The translations under genes were made by a program, and so were the position numbers. This document shows positions 45,361 to 58,100 of a DNA stretch of 64,000 bases, in pieces. The first letter of the stretch is position 1; each line of letters begins with the position of its first letter. Location of the stretch: the NCBI RefSeq assembly GCF_035582795.1, contig NC_134390.1, forward strand, positions 2,929,560 to 2,993,559. Direction: 5' to 3'. The notes under the pieces were generated by a model. The model saw only the letters and a list, made by a program, of their open reading frames with translations. It was not told where the DNA came from and ran no database searches. This stretch comes from Mycteria americana. Taxonomy: Eukaryota; Chordata; Aves; Ciconiiformes; Ciconiidae.

Positions 45361-45910
45361 TGTAATCTAACAGGAGGTGGTGGAAGGCCAGGGCTTACGT
45401 AAAGCCGATAAGGGGGATTCAGACTGGAAAGGGGAACATCTAAACAAGCATTACTGTCCTTGGGAGTAAAGCACATCCTGGAGAAATAGGAAAGCTAATT
45501 ACCACGTTTTGGGAACCATCTGAGTCTAGTAGTAGAAGTGTGATAAGAAGCACCCTCAGGCGACCTATCCTCATTATAATACTAAAAGTCACACCCCTCG
45601 AGCCGGAGACCCCGGCCCAAGCAGAGAGCCCTCACCTCTGAGCGTGCGCAGCATATTGAAGGAGCGCTGTAGCTTTAAGTTGAAGTAAGAGGAATGTAGA
45701 CCAATAGAAAACTACTTTGTGTAATTACTTATGCCTACGTATAACAAGATCGTATAAATACCGTACCTGCGTGACCGAACTTTGCGCTAGCTTTGCGGAG
45801 CTACCGCCTAGCACCCATCTCCGCGCAGACGTGAAATAAAATATCTCTGCCCCGTGCGTATATCGGCGTCTCGCACACCGGGTAAACGACCTCACACTTG
45901 TGGGATAACG
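45361..45910 (+). mobile_element. 3' LTR of the gammaretrovirus-like family
   Basis: It runs TGTAATCTAACAGG to GTGGGATAAC, with the same core blocks as the LTRs at 1353 and 16780 and a polyadenylation signal near 45836. The right flank is class II leader sequence on the minus strand, so no target duplication can be checked. Confidence 0.88.
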
Positions 45911-46171
45911 CAGGCACGTCGCCGTTGCTGTTATCCAAGTGTTCCCAGGCACAGCAGAGTCATATGATCAGCAGTACAGCAAACTGTGAAAGCAAAAAGC
46001 AGCAACTAACAAGCACTAGACTGTCATATACAGTAAGGCAAGCACGCCCCACGGTAAGCACAGAAGCCTGCCAATTAATCGTTAAACAGCAATAACAGCT
46101 GTAACTTTGATCTAGCACATGCCAATCAAACCTGTTGTTATTTCAAACCCTTTGAGCCCCACGTTGGGCAC
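45911..46171 (-). mobile_element. Leader fragment of a class II ERV, minus strand, with Lys-type primer site
   Basis: On the minus strand this follows the LTR at 46172-46781. The primer site GGTGCCCAACGTGGGGC (plus 46156-46172) matches the tRNA-Lys site shared by betaretroviruses. About 240 bp of leader remains before the sequence is cut by the LTR at 45361-45910. Confidence 0.75.
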
Positions 46172-46781
46172 CGAAAAGGACCGTCACGGTTTAACCCCAG
46201 CCAGCAACTAAGCACCACTCAGCCACGTGCTCACTCCCCCCTGGTGGGAGGGGGGAGAGAATCAGAAGAGTAAAAGTGAGAAAACTCATGGGTTGGGATA
46301 CAGACGGTTTAACAGGTAAAGCAAAAACCACACACAAACAAAGCAAACCAAGGAATGCATTCGCTCGTTCCCATCGACAGGCAGGTGTTTGGCCATCTCC
46401 AGGAAAGCAGGGCTCCATCACGCATAACGGTTACTCGGGAAGACAAAATGCCGTAACTCGGAACGTGTGCCCCCTTCCCTCTTCTTCCCCCAGCTTTATA
46501 TGCAGAGCATGACATCATATGGTATGGAATAGCCCTTTAGTCAGTTGGGGTCAGCTGTCCCAGCTGTGTCATGTTTGTGTGCGGCCCCCCCCCCCCCCCA
46601 ACTTCTTGTGCACCTGGCAGAGCATGGGAAGCTGAAAAGTACTCGATTTAGTATAAGCATTACTTTGCATCAACTAAAACATCTCTCTATTATTCATACT
46701 GTGTTCAGCACATATCCAGAACATAGCCCTATACTGGCTACTATAAAGAAAATTAACTCTATCCCAGCCAAAACCAGCACA
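46172..46781 (-). mobile_element. 5' LTR of a class II ERV, minus strand
   Basis: The minus strand starts TGTGCTGGTTTTGGCTGGGA at 46781. It has a TATA-like TATATAAAGC-type block (plus 46497), a 15-base C run on the plus strand near 46584 and the GTTAAACCGTGACGG end near 46182. It is the same family as the split solo LTR at 4893-6787. No matching target duplication is seen at the right flank. Confidence 0.88.
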
Positions 46782-49749
46782 GTCTCTCCGGCCCCTTCGG
46801 GACCTCTCTCACCCCTGTGACGATGCCTCTCGTTCTGTCAGAACCTTTGGCTAAGCCGTCTTTGCGCTCCACAGCAGTCTGCTTTCTGCCTTATAGTATG
46901 TTTCTGTTTGGTATCTGGCACCCCAAAGATGTCTATCGTCGGCGCAGATCTCCTCTTGAGTTTTTCAGAGAAGGCGATAGCCTTCACCTGTTCTGATGGA
47001 CGCATCTCCCGTGGTGTTTTCTGCTGTGCTTTGCAATTTCTTTTTCTTCTAACTACTTAGGTGTTAATTAGGCTGCTTCATACAGCCTCTCATACATTTC
47101 TTGTATTTCCATGGTTTTTTTCATGTTTTCTGTCCTTTGGGACTCATGTAGTTCTGTTAACAGAGTCAGTCGGAGAGACCGTCAAGGTGCCTCCGAATCG
47201 TTAGTTATTTACAGTAAATAGTTTACTTTGCAACCAGAGATATTTTTGAGAAAGGATTCTTACAGGATCTAGATCTGCTTTGTCATTCAGTCCCATCCAC
47301 AACGTAGTTCTCGTAGAAGTTAGGAAGCATGTGCGGTCTTGCTAGAAATGAAGCATAACCCTATAGCATTTTGTTATTTTCTATTGGGAACTAAAGCACA
47401 TAATTTTTGATAATACTATTGATATTGCATGTAACGAGCTACTTTCCTACATAGCTTAGCATGACATCTATCTTTTTCTATCTACGCCCCAGAAAAATTA
47501 AATTTAATTTTTTTACCCTGTCACATCATCGATACAATAGATGCAGTTGCAGTAAAGGAGCAGGGATCATCGTCGTCTCCAGTAAGGGTCGCTTTTTCTG
47601 TCCAGTACTTTGCATGCTGTAAGCTTAAGGCAAATGAAAAAACTCCCTGCTGCTCCTGTGGCTGCCTTTATGCTTTCTGGTGGTTTGCCCCTCCCTGTTC
47701 CCAGGGAGGCGGGAAGGGTGGTGGGCAGGGCCTGGGGTATATGAGCCACAGCCTCTCATCAGGGAGCTCATTGTGTTCCTGGGCTTCTTGGTTGTGTGTG
47801 CTCTGTTGTTCCTTCAGTTGATTGCTGGTTTTGAGGCAGCTTTTGAGCTAACCTATTTGGGTAGTTGTGTTTTGATATTAAGAGATGTGGAGGTGTCTGT
47901 TTGAGTTAAGGGCTTCAGGTCCACTCAAGGTTTCACCAGCATATAGAATAGAAAGCACATTTATATGCAGCTGTTTTTTTTTCAGATGAGTAATTTTATA
48001 TTGTGTGTTCAGGGGTGTCAAGATGGTTTAATACTATGTTTTGGGGTTTTTCCCTTGCTCTAAGTGCATTGTATTTTTCTGCTATTCCTGACTTTATTGA
48101 AGATGGAGGGTTTTTTTTTTTTTTCACTAGTTTGGCTGTATACTGTGGAAGTTGTTGATATCCTCTCCTTATAGGACTGATGGTGAGATGATCTAGCAGG
48201 TGTTAAGGTGAGCGTCTCATATGCATCTGTATATTTTAGCATTTCTCAAGAAAGCAGCAGGGACATAAGGCATAGTGTGTTTGAGGGTGTGGAACGGCTC
48301 ATTGCCTTTCCCGATTGTCCACAGAGTACCATGTTGTCTCTTGAACTTTTGCAGCTTGTGGCAGGCCCGTCATAGATTATAAGCACGAGGACCTCACTTA
48401 TTTTGTGGGCCTGTAGCAGAGCCTGGAGTCCGTGGGAAGACAGAAGATAGGAGGCGCTCACAGGGCACAGCTTGGAAGAGCAGCTCCCGAGGAGCGGCCG
48501 ATACAGGGGGTTCAGGGGTGTGAGTACAGTGCAGGAGCTGTTGGGAAAGAGTGGGGTCTTTCCCTGATAGTTCAGGAGAAGAGAAGGGGTTTCTAAAGGT
48601 TTGGGACCAGGGGATGGTTGGGAAAGGGAGGCGGGTTCATCAGCCTTTCTCAGATGGGTTTTGCACTTGGATTTGGGTGTCGATGAGGTCTGTATTTTAG
48701 TCTCCCCACAGCTGACGGGAGGTATGCCAAAGTTGCAAGAGAGGCAGCGTAAACTGTCTAGGCCTTCCCATCACAACATGTAGGGCTGAACCTCATCTCG
48801 GAAAGCATGAAGTATGTTAAAATTCATCCTCCAGAAGTCGGAGGTCTCTGCTCCTCTGTGCCTTTTCCTTACTTCATTCCTTGACTGAATTTTTCCATCC
48901 ATCCCTTCACCGTCCCTGTAGATGTCACAGTCATTGTTATTTAGAGGCATTGACTAGGCACTTATTTCCAGATTTCTTGTGTCATTGTCTTCCTTGGAAT
49001 TTCTTGGAGAAGAGGATGTGTATTCTTTGTACTTGTAACAATCTCCAGCCAGGGCTGTGTTTTTTTTCTTTAGCTCAGTCCTGGGCACACAAGCTTTTCC
49101 TATTATTCCATTTTTGCCTTTTTCCTGAAGTGTCCAATGAGGTCTGGTTTAGTATCAGTCACGGCAGTTAGATTCTCTTGTTCCTGTTCAGCTATTGTGT
49201 TTTTAGCCCCAGTTTCTGTAGTCGTAAGGTGTCCATTTCAGATCTTTGAGTCACCATGTCACACCACGGTGGTTTTTTCCATTGGCCACCTGCCGCTGTA
49301 ATTCCCTAAGGGGCTTTGTAGGTAATTGGGCTGGAGGGTCTCGAGCCCCTTTCACGGTGCACCTCTCATCCTCGTGGTTTCATCTGTCAGGCAGTCTCAG
49401 TTGCTTCACACTCGGTTGCTTTTCTTAGGCCGGCTGGGCATTGAAGATGATGGTTCCTGAGTCATTGGAGATGGACTGACTATACAAGCGGGCTCCTGTT
49501 GTGGCCAGTGACCCTGAGGTAGAGCACAGGAGGTGAGCAGAGCTGTGTTAGACTGCTGGGGGAAAGGATGTGTCTGGGGTGTGACTGTTAAGCTAAGGGA
49601 AAGAAGAGGGAAGGGTGTATACTACTTCTGCGTGTTACTGTTGTCTTTTCTTGAACTTGCTGATGTTGCTGACTCAGCATGCCAGAGGGTAGCACAAAGC
49701 ACGGATCGACAAGGTTAGCGGAGCAAAGGGGCCAGAATGGGGTAGGCTT
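46782..49749. other. Unassigned region
   Basis: From 46790 to 47040 the C/T-rich sequence (CTGTGACGATGCCTCTCGTT and neighbouring words) resembles a diverged monomer of the ~280-bp array at 8750-9970. The remainder holds no gene I recognise. Short open frames at 47680-47904 and 48881-49171 have no known domains. Confidence 0.4.
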
Positions 49750-49806
49750 GCTGTTTGTTATGGTATTTGCCAGCATCTGGTTGACTTTATTTTATTCTTG
49801 CTGCAG

Positions 49807-49863
49807 ATGCACAGCAGGGAGCCGGACAACGAAGGGAGGAGGCGAGCGGAGCGCAAGGAGAAG
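49807..49863 (+). other. Exon-like segment at the left end of the array
   Basis: After TTGCTGCAG, a 57-nt segment begins with ATG, is open throughout (MHSREPDNEGRRRAERKEK) and ends at the donor GTAGGT at 49864. It is the counterpart of the first module of the later units (51340), where stops are present. It may be the least decayed form of that exon. The product is unknown. Confidence 0.4.
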
Positions 49864-51339
49864 GTAGGTCGGCATGTGATGATGGAAGGAACACGCCGCT
49901 GTTAGTGCCTGTGCGATTAGTTAATGCTCTGTTTGAAAGGTGTAAAGCGACCCGCAAAACAACGTGCAGAGAAGGATGTCCGCACCTGAGCTTGTCAGGC
50001 GAGGCGAGCGATGAACACCAAACCGTAGCAGTGGTTATTTTTGAGGGGTAGATTTGTGAGCGGGCAACCGCTTCCAGGCCCAGCGGTCCCTTTGTATCTC
50101 TGGTTTTCTAGGTGCCGTGGATGATGCCTGGCAAGTGCGGGAAAATGTCTGCTGGCCAATATGGGTTTTTTTGGTCACGGATGGATTCAGACTGCTGGCC
50201 CTCTGAAAGCTAAGTTGAGGCACTGGTGTTCGGGAGGGACAAGGTTGGCAATGGCATGAAGGGGTTGTAAAGATAGTGTAGGGAAGAGGGCTGTCTAGGA
50301 AGAGTCCTCTTTGGGCAGGTAAAGGGAGCAGGTTACTCTTCAGCTTGAAGCTAGCATGTTCCGGGCAGGGCAGTTCCAGCCTGTGCCTGTTGTTGTGTGG
50401 TCTGTCTTGTGTCTTAGACCTTCCTCAGGTCACGACACCCTCTTTTGCGCTCGAGGAGCATGGTGTGTGCCTCTAGTGCAATACCTATGGTCTCAAATGC
50501 CTGTACTCATCGGTGTAGCATCAATTGGGCGCTTTTGTCTCGCATCTCAGAAGTTTCTGGATGGTCCTCTTCTGCAGCGGCATTCCTGGCTGGGTGAGCA
50601 GGTCTGCTCTAGGCATCTGTTTTAGCGGACTGGGATTTCTTTCCCACATCCTTGCTTCTTAGGTCTCGAATCCAAGCTTCTTGCTCAGGCATCCTCTCAG
50701 TTTTGAGAGTAACTTCTTGTCACGGGCCGTGACGTTCTACTCTTTTTCTGGGGTTGCCACAGAGCCTCCTCACATGACCGTCACGGCCCCGCAGGTCGCC
50801 TTGCCTGATGATATCTTCCGTCTGGGTGTCATTTTTCTTGCTGAGAGTCTTCTCTCATCTCTGGGGCACCTTGTTTGTAGTGTTCTGTGTAGTGTTGGTC
50901 TGTGCATGTGTGTGTCTGGCTTGGAGCTGCCCTGCCCAGGGGTATAGAGTCAGGGTTGGGCTAGGTGGAATAGCAATAAGAATCGCTATGGCTAATCTGT
51001 TGATGTGTCTAGCCTGCTGAGGCAAAGGTTGTACAGTCATCGGGGATGGAGTAGCTGTTGGCAGCAGGTGAGGACCGTGACTTCTGTAGTGTTTTGCAGG
51101 TGCCAAGGGGATGACTGGAGGTGTGTGGAAGAGGCAGCTAGAGTGCTCGTTGAGCAGAAGGAGTGTCAAAGGTGTTTAGGCTTGTATGTATAGGGCTTAA
51201 TGTTTTATTTATGTATTTCCTTTAATGGCAGGCTGTAGCTGAACTGTAGGTGGTGTTCCTAAATAGGAACAAGGCCTCTGGAGTTGTTAAGATAGTACTT
51301 TGCATCTGTGTGACTTTTTCAATGATATTATTTTTGCAG

Positions 51340-52106
51340 ATGCAGAGGGACAAGGCACGCAACTAAGCGCGGCGTAGGAGAGCGGAATGCCGTAAGAAGG
51401 TGGGTCGGTGTGTGGAATTAAAGGGAAGATGTGATCAGTGTGGCTATGTGACTACGTTACGCTATTTCTATTTTTCTTACTGTGAAAGCGTGAAGCGATG
51501 AGCGATGTGGGATAAGGGCACCGTAGCTGACTCGGGCAAGGTGAGCGTTGATCGGTGGGCTGAAGTAGCGGTTACTTTTCAGGTGTTGTGTTGCTGGTGC
51601 AGTTTATAAGCAGCAAATGTTATCTGGCTTTTACAGGTGGTGTGCAAACCTGAATATGGAAAACCAAGGAGATGGAGGCCAGGTGGGTGAGCTGTCAAGG
51701 GAAAGGAGTGTGAGATGGGGATCACTATTGGCAGGCTTTGGCTTCAGGCTGTATCTTGGCACGTGCCTTACTGCTGGGGTTTTTTCAGGTGAAGTAGGCA
51801 GGCTCGGAGAGGTGATGCTGTGTACTGATGAGGGGTCCGAGAAGGTGAGGCAGTTGAGGGCCAGACTGGCATCTAATAGCAAAGTACTATATGCTAATGA
51901 GTTGAATTTGTACTCTTTGCTTTTGCAGGTTCTGTGCAGGCTGCCTGTGGAATTGAATGAGCGTTTGAGGTGAGCTGGGTAGCAGAGCGGAGGAGCACGG
52001 GGCCGGCGATGTCTCGCAAGTGCGATGATAACTTTGCATGTCTTGGCATCGTAGGTGGCACAAGTGATGACAGCCATAGCATCTGAGTGGAATTGGCATG
52101 GAGCAG
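51340..52106 (+). other. Run of six exon-like modules in one array unit
   Basis: Modules at 51340-51399, 51489-51540, 51637-51682, 51790-51845, 51929-51969 and 52055-52106 (60, 52, 46, 56, 41 and 52 nt) are each preceded by AG, in five of the six after an upstream pyrimidine tract ending CAG or TAG, and followed by GTGGG or GTGAG. The gaps are 89, 96, 107, 83 and 85 nt. Equivalent modules can be read in the other units: for example the segments after GCTTTTGCAG (or GGTTTTGCAG) at 51929, 54084, 55630 and 57791, and after ATCGTAG or ATTGTAG at 52055, 54226, 55768 and 57934. Splice signals are mostly kept; at 57,986 the donor has changed to GCCAGC. Modules contain in-frame stops. Confidence 0.6.
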
Positions 52107-55100
52107 GTGAGCAGAACAGCACAGCGTGTCTGATGCGGGGATGTTGTGGGAAAGGTGCATGGTGACGGATGTGATGCTGACTGATGGCACCATTGTGTGT
52201 GGCTTGGTGTTGTGTGGTGGGCTCTTTTTTGGATGATGATGAGGAACCTGGCAACTGCAGGATTTCTTCAGTGGGCTGATTGTGATTTTGTCTTTTTGAG
52301 GATGGAAACAGACTTCTGGCCCTCTGAAGGCGAAGCTGAGGCTCCGGTGCTGGGGAGGGGGTGGGGGATGGAGGGGACAGAATTATTGGCAATTGCATGC
52401 AGGGGTTGTAAAGATAGTGTAGGGGAGAGGGCTGTCCAGGAGCAGTCCCTGTTGGCCAGGTAAAGGGTAGCAGGTTAATCTTCAACATGACACTAGTGCG
52501 TTAGTGGGCAGGGCAGTTCCAGCCTGTGTCTGTTGCTGCATGGTTTGTGTGGTCTGTCTTGTGTGTCTTGGACCTTCCTCGGGTCTCCATGTCCTCTTTG
52601 CGCTCAAGGAGCATGGCACACGCCTCGGCCGCCATCCCTAGGGTCTCAAATGCCTGTACTCATCGGCATAGCGCTACTCAGGCACTTCTTTTCCTGCATC
52701 AAAGTCTTAAACCGTGGGTCGGTCCTGCATCTTGGAGATTTCCCAGCGGTTGTCTTTGTTGCAGCGGTGTTCCTGGCTGTGAGCAGGTCTGCTCTCTAGC
52801 CGTCTCTTTTAGTAGAGCGGGACTTTTTCCCTGCATCGTTAAGTTGTTAGGTCTTGAAGCCAGGCTTCTTGCACAGGCCTCGTCTCAGTTTTGAGGGTAA
52901 CTTCTTGTCACGGGCTGTGACGTTCTACTCTTTTTCTGGGGTTGCCGAGAGCCTCCTCCCATCACCATCACGGCCCTGCAGGTGGTCTTGCTTGCTGACA
53001 TCTTCTGTCTGAGTGTCCTTTTTCTTGCTGAGAGTTTTCTCTCATCTCTGAGGCGCCTTGTTTGTAGCGTTCTGTGTAGCGTTGGTCTGTGCATGTGTGT
53101 GATTGGCTGGGAGCTGCCCTGCCCAGGGTTGTAGGTGGAATAGCAACAAGAGTCTATGGCTAACCTGTTAATATGCCTAGACTGTTGTGGCAAAGGTTGT
53201 ACAGTCATCTGAGGTTGAGTAACCATCACAGGTTGTGTGGACAGCTGTTCTCATAGTGTTTGATGGGGTTGAGCGCAGCTGTGTGGGAGGGGCCGTTCAG
53301 GGGTAGCGAAGTGGATTCCATGTCAGAGGTGTTAAGGCTTCTTCGTGTGGGACTTAAAGGTGTGGGGTTTTCTGTTTTTTTTTGTAATGGTAGGCTGTAG
53401 TTGGACTCTAGATGGTATTCCTAAGTGGGAACAAGATGTCTGGGGTTGCTAAGGTATAGGTCTGCATCCGGGTGGCTTGTTTGATATTGTTTTTGCAGGT
53501 GCAGAGGCACAAGCTGTGCAGGGTGATGGAGTAGAGGTGAGCAGAGGACAGTAAGAAGGTGGGTTGGTGCATGGTATTAGAGGAAAGATGTGACTGGTGG
53601 CTATGTGACTACATGATGGTGGGTTTTTCTTATTTTGAAGGTATGAAGCAATGAGCTATTTTGGATACGGGCACTGGAATTGACTCAGGCAAGGTGAGTG
53701 TTGATTGGTGGGCTGAAGTAGTGGTTATTTTTCAGGCGGTGTGTTGCTAGTGCAGTTATAAACAACAAATGTTATTTGCCTTTTACAGGTGGTGTGTAAA
53801 CCTCAACATGGAAACCCAAAGTGATGGAGGCCAGGCAGGGGAGCCATCAAGGGAAAGGTGTGTGAGATGGGGATCAGTGCGGGCAGGATGTGGTTTTGGG
53901 CTGTATCTCAGTATGTGCCTTTACCGCTTGGGTTTTTGCAGGTGCCGCACGCTGGCTCAGAGGGGCACGGGCAGAGGCTGACGAGGGGTCTGAGAAGGTG
54001 AGGCGGATGTGGGACATGTTGGCATCTACTAGACGAGTACTATATGGCTAGTCAGTTGAAGTGTTTCTCTTTGGTTTTGCAGGTCCTGTGCAGGATGCCT
54101 TTGGAAGTGGATGAATGTTTGAGGTGGGAAGAGCATTTGAGGTGAGCTGGGGAGCAGAGCAGAGGAGCAGAGGCTGGTGATGTCTTGCAAGCGCCATGGC
54201 AATTTTGCATGTCTCGGTATCGTAGGTGCCGCAAGTGACGAGAACCACAGCGTCCGACTGGAATCGGCATGGAGCAGGTGAGCAGAATGCCACAGTGTGT
54301 CTGATGCAGGGGATGTTGTGTGAAGGTGCATGGTGACGGATCTGCTGCTGACTGATGGCACAGCTGAGTGTGGCTTGGGGTGGGTTTTTTTTGAGGATGA
54401 TGATGAGGAAGCTGGCACCTGCAGGATTCCTCCAGTGGGCAGATTGTGGTTTTTGTCTTGTTGAGGATGGACTGATGCTCGTGGCCCTCTGAAGGCGAAG
54501 TTGAGGAACCGGTGCTGGGGAGGGGGCAAGAGGACAAGGTTGGCAATTACATGAAGGGGTTGTAAAGACAGTGTAGGGGAGAGGGCTGTCCAGGAGGAGT
54601 CCCCCTCGGGCAGGTAAAGGGTAGCGGGTTACTCTTCAGCATGACACTAGTGCGTTAGTGGGCAGGGCAGTTCCAGCCTGTGTCTGTCTGTTGTGTAGTT
54701 TGTGTGGTCTGTCTTGTGTGTCTTGGACCTTCCTCGGGTCTCCACGTCCTCTTTGCTCTTTGTGCTCAAGGAGCACGGCACACTCCTTGGCCACTATCCC
54801 TAGGGTCTCAAATGCCTGTACTCATCAGCATAGCGCTACTCGGGCACTTCTTTTCTTGCGTCAAAGTCTTAAAGCGTGGATCGGTCCTGCATCTTGGAGA
54901 TTTCCCAGCAGTTCTCTTGGTTGCAGCGGTGTTCCTGGCTGTGAGCAGGTCTGCTCTCTAGCCGTCTCTTTTAGTGGAGTGGGAGTTCTTCCCTGCATCC
55001 TCGAGTTGTTAGGTCTTGAAGCCAGGCTTCTTGCACAGTCATCGTCTCAGTTTTGAGGGTAGCTTCTTGTCACGGGCTGTGACGTTCTACTCTTTTTCTG

Positions 55101-58100
55101 GGGTTGCCACAGAGCCTCCTCACATCACCATCACGGCCCTGCAGGTGGTCTTGCTTGCTGACATCTTCTGTCTGAGTGTCCTTTTTCTTGCTGAGAGTTT
55201 TCTCTCATCTCTGAGGCGCCTTGTTTGTAGCGTTCTGCGTAGCGTTGGTCTGTGTGTGTGTGTTTGGCTTGGAGCTGCCCTGCCCAGGGTTGTAGAGTCA
55301 GTGGTAGGTGGAATAGCGACAAGAGTAGCTGTGGCTAACCTGTTGATATGCCTAGACTGTTGCGGCAAAGGTTGTACTGTCATCTTGGATGGAGTAGCTG
55401 TTGGCAGCAGGTGAGGACCATGGCTTCTGTAGCATTTGGCAAGTGCCAAGGGGATGACTGGAGGTGTGTGGGAGAGGCAGCTAGAGGGGCACGGGTAGCT
55501 GGCTCAGAGGGGCACGGGCAGAGGCTGACGAGAGGTCTGAGAAGGTGAGGCGGATGTGGGACATGTTGGCATCTACTAGACAAGTACTATATGGCTAGTC
55601 AGTCGAAGTGTTTCTCTTTGGTTTTGCAGGTTCTGTGCGGGCTGCCTTTGGAAGTGGATGAGTGTTTGAGGTGGGAAGAGCATTTGAGGTGAGCTGGGGA
55701 GCAGAGGAGCAGAGGCTGGTGATGTCTTGCAAGCGCCATGGCAATTTTCCATGTCTCGGTATCGTAGGTGCCACAAGTGATGAGAACCACAGCGTCCGAC
55801 TGTGGAATCGGCATGGAGCAGGTGAGCAGAATGCCACAGCGTGTCTGATGCGGGGGATGTTGTGGGAAGGTGCCTGGTGACAGATCTGCTGCTGACTGAT
55901 GGCATGGTTGTGTGGCTTGGGGTGGGGTGTTTTTTTGCAGATGATGATGAGGAAGCTGGCACCTGCAGGATTCCTCCAGTGGGCAGATTGTGGTTTTTGT
56001 CTTGTTGAGGATGGAATGAGACTCGTGGCCCTCTGAAGGCGAAGTTGAGGCACCGGTGCTGGGGAGGGGGCAAGAGGACAAGGTTGGCAATTACATGAAG
56101 GGGTTGTAAAGATAGTGTAGGGGAGAGGGCTGTCCCGGAGGAGTCCCCCTTGGGCAGGTAAAGGGTAGCGGGTTACTCTTCAGCATGACATGAGTGCATT
56201 AGTGGGCAGGGCAGTTCCAGCCTGTGTCTGTCTGTTGTGTAGTTTGTGTGGTCTGTCTTGTGTGTCTTGGACCTTCCTCGGGTCTCCATGTCCTCTTTGC
56301 GCTCAAGGAGCACGGCACGTGCCTCGGCCACCATCCCTAGGTTCTTGAATTCCTGTACCCATTGGCATAGTGCTACTCAGGCACTTCTTTTCTTGCATCA
56401 AAGTCTTAAAGCGTGGATCGGTCCTGTATCTTGGAGACTTCCCAGCGGTCTTCCTTGCTGTGAGCAGGTCTGCTCTCTAGCTGTCTCCTTTAGTAGAGTG
56501 GGAGTTCTTCCCTGCATCCTTGAGTTGTTAGGTCTTGAAGCCAGGCTTCTTGCACAGGCATCGTCTCAGTTTTGAGGGTAGCTTCCTGTCATGGGCTGTG
56601 ATGTTCTACTCTTTTTTTCTGGGGTTGCCACAGAGCCTCCTCCCATCACCATCACTGCCCTGCAGGTAGTCTTGCTTGCTGACATCTTCTGTCCGAGTGT
56701 CCTTTTTCTTGCTGAGAGTTTTCCCTCATCTCTGAGGCGCCTTGTTTGTAGCATTCTGTGTAGCGTTGGTCTGTGCATGTATGTGATTGGCTGGGAGCTG
56801 CCCTGCCCGGGGGTATAGAGTTGGGGCTGGGTAGGTGGAATAGTGACAAGAGTAGCTGTGGCTAACATGTCGATATGCCTGGACTGTTGAGGTAAAGGTT
56901 GTACTGTCATCTTGCATGGAGTAGCTGTCGGCAGCAGGTGAGGACAATGGCTTCTGTAGCATTTGGCAAGTGCCAAGGGGATGACTGGAGGTGTGTGGGA
57001 GAGGCAGCTAGAGTGCTCGTTGAGCAGAAGGAGTCTCAAAGGTGTTTAGGCTTGTATGTGTAGGGCTTAATGTTTGATTTATGTACTTCCTTTAATGGCA
57101 GGCTGTAGCTGAACTGTAGGTGGTGTTCCTAAATAGGAACAAGGCCTCTGGAGTTGTTAAGATAGTACTTTGCATCTGTGTGACTTTTTCAATGATATTA
57201 TTTTTGCAGATGCAGAGGGACAAGGCACGCAACTAAGCGCAGCGTAGGAGAGCAGATTGTATTAGGACTTGGGTGATATTATAGGGAAGATGTGACCAGT
57301 GTGGCTATGTGACTACATTACGGTATTTCTATTTTTCTTACTGTGAAAGCGTGAAGCGATGAGCGATGTGGGATCAGGGCACCGTAGCTGACTCGGGCAA
57401 GGTGAGCGTTGATCGGTGGGCTGAAGTAGCGGTTACTTTTCAGGTGTTGTGTTGCTGGTGCAGTTTATAAGCAGCAAATGTTATCTGGCTTTTACAGGTG
57501 GTGTGCTAACCTGAACATGGAAAACCAATGAGACGGAGGCCAGGTGGGTGAGCTGTCAAGGGAAAGGAGTGTGAGATGGGGATCACTATTGGCAGGCTTT
57601 GGCTTCAGGCTGTATCTTGGCACGTGCCTTACTGCTGGGGTTTTTTCAGGTGAAGTAGGCAGGCTCGGAGGGGTGATGCTGTGTACTGACAAGGGGTCCG
57701 TGAAGGTGAGGCAGATGTGGGCTAGGTTAGCATCTAATAGCAAAGTACTCTATGCTGATGAGTTGATTTTTTTACTCTTTGCTTTTGCAGGTTCTGTGCA
57801 GGCTGCCTTTGTAATTGGATGAGTGTTTGAGGTGGGAAGAGAGTTTGAGGTGAGCTGGGTAGCAGAGCAGAGGAGCAGGGGCTGGCGATGTCTCGCAAGC
57901 GCAATGGTAACTTTGCATGTCTTGGTATTGTAGGTGCCATAAGTGACAACCACCACAGCGTCCGACTGTGGAATTAGCTTGGAGCAGGCCAGCAGAATGC
58001 CACAGCGTGTCTGATGCGGGGATGTTGTGGGAAAGGTGCGTGGTGACGGATGCACTGCTGACTGACGGCACGGCTGAGTGTGGCTTGGGGTGGGTTTTTT

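Noticed and set aside
51631-52488. 285-codon minus-strand frame in the 2.15-kb array
   Set aside because: It is antisense to the exon-like modules and is not kept open across all units.
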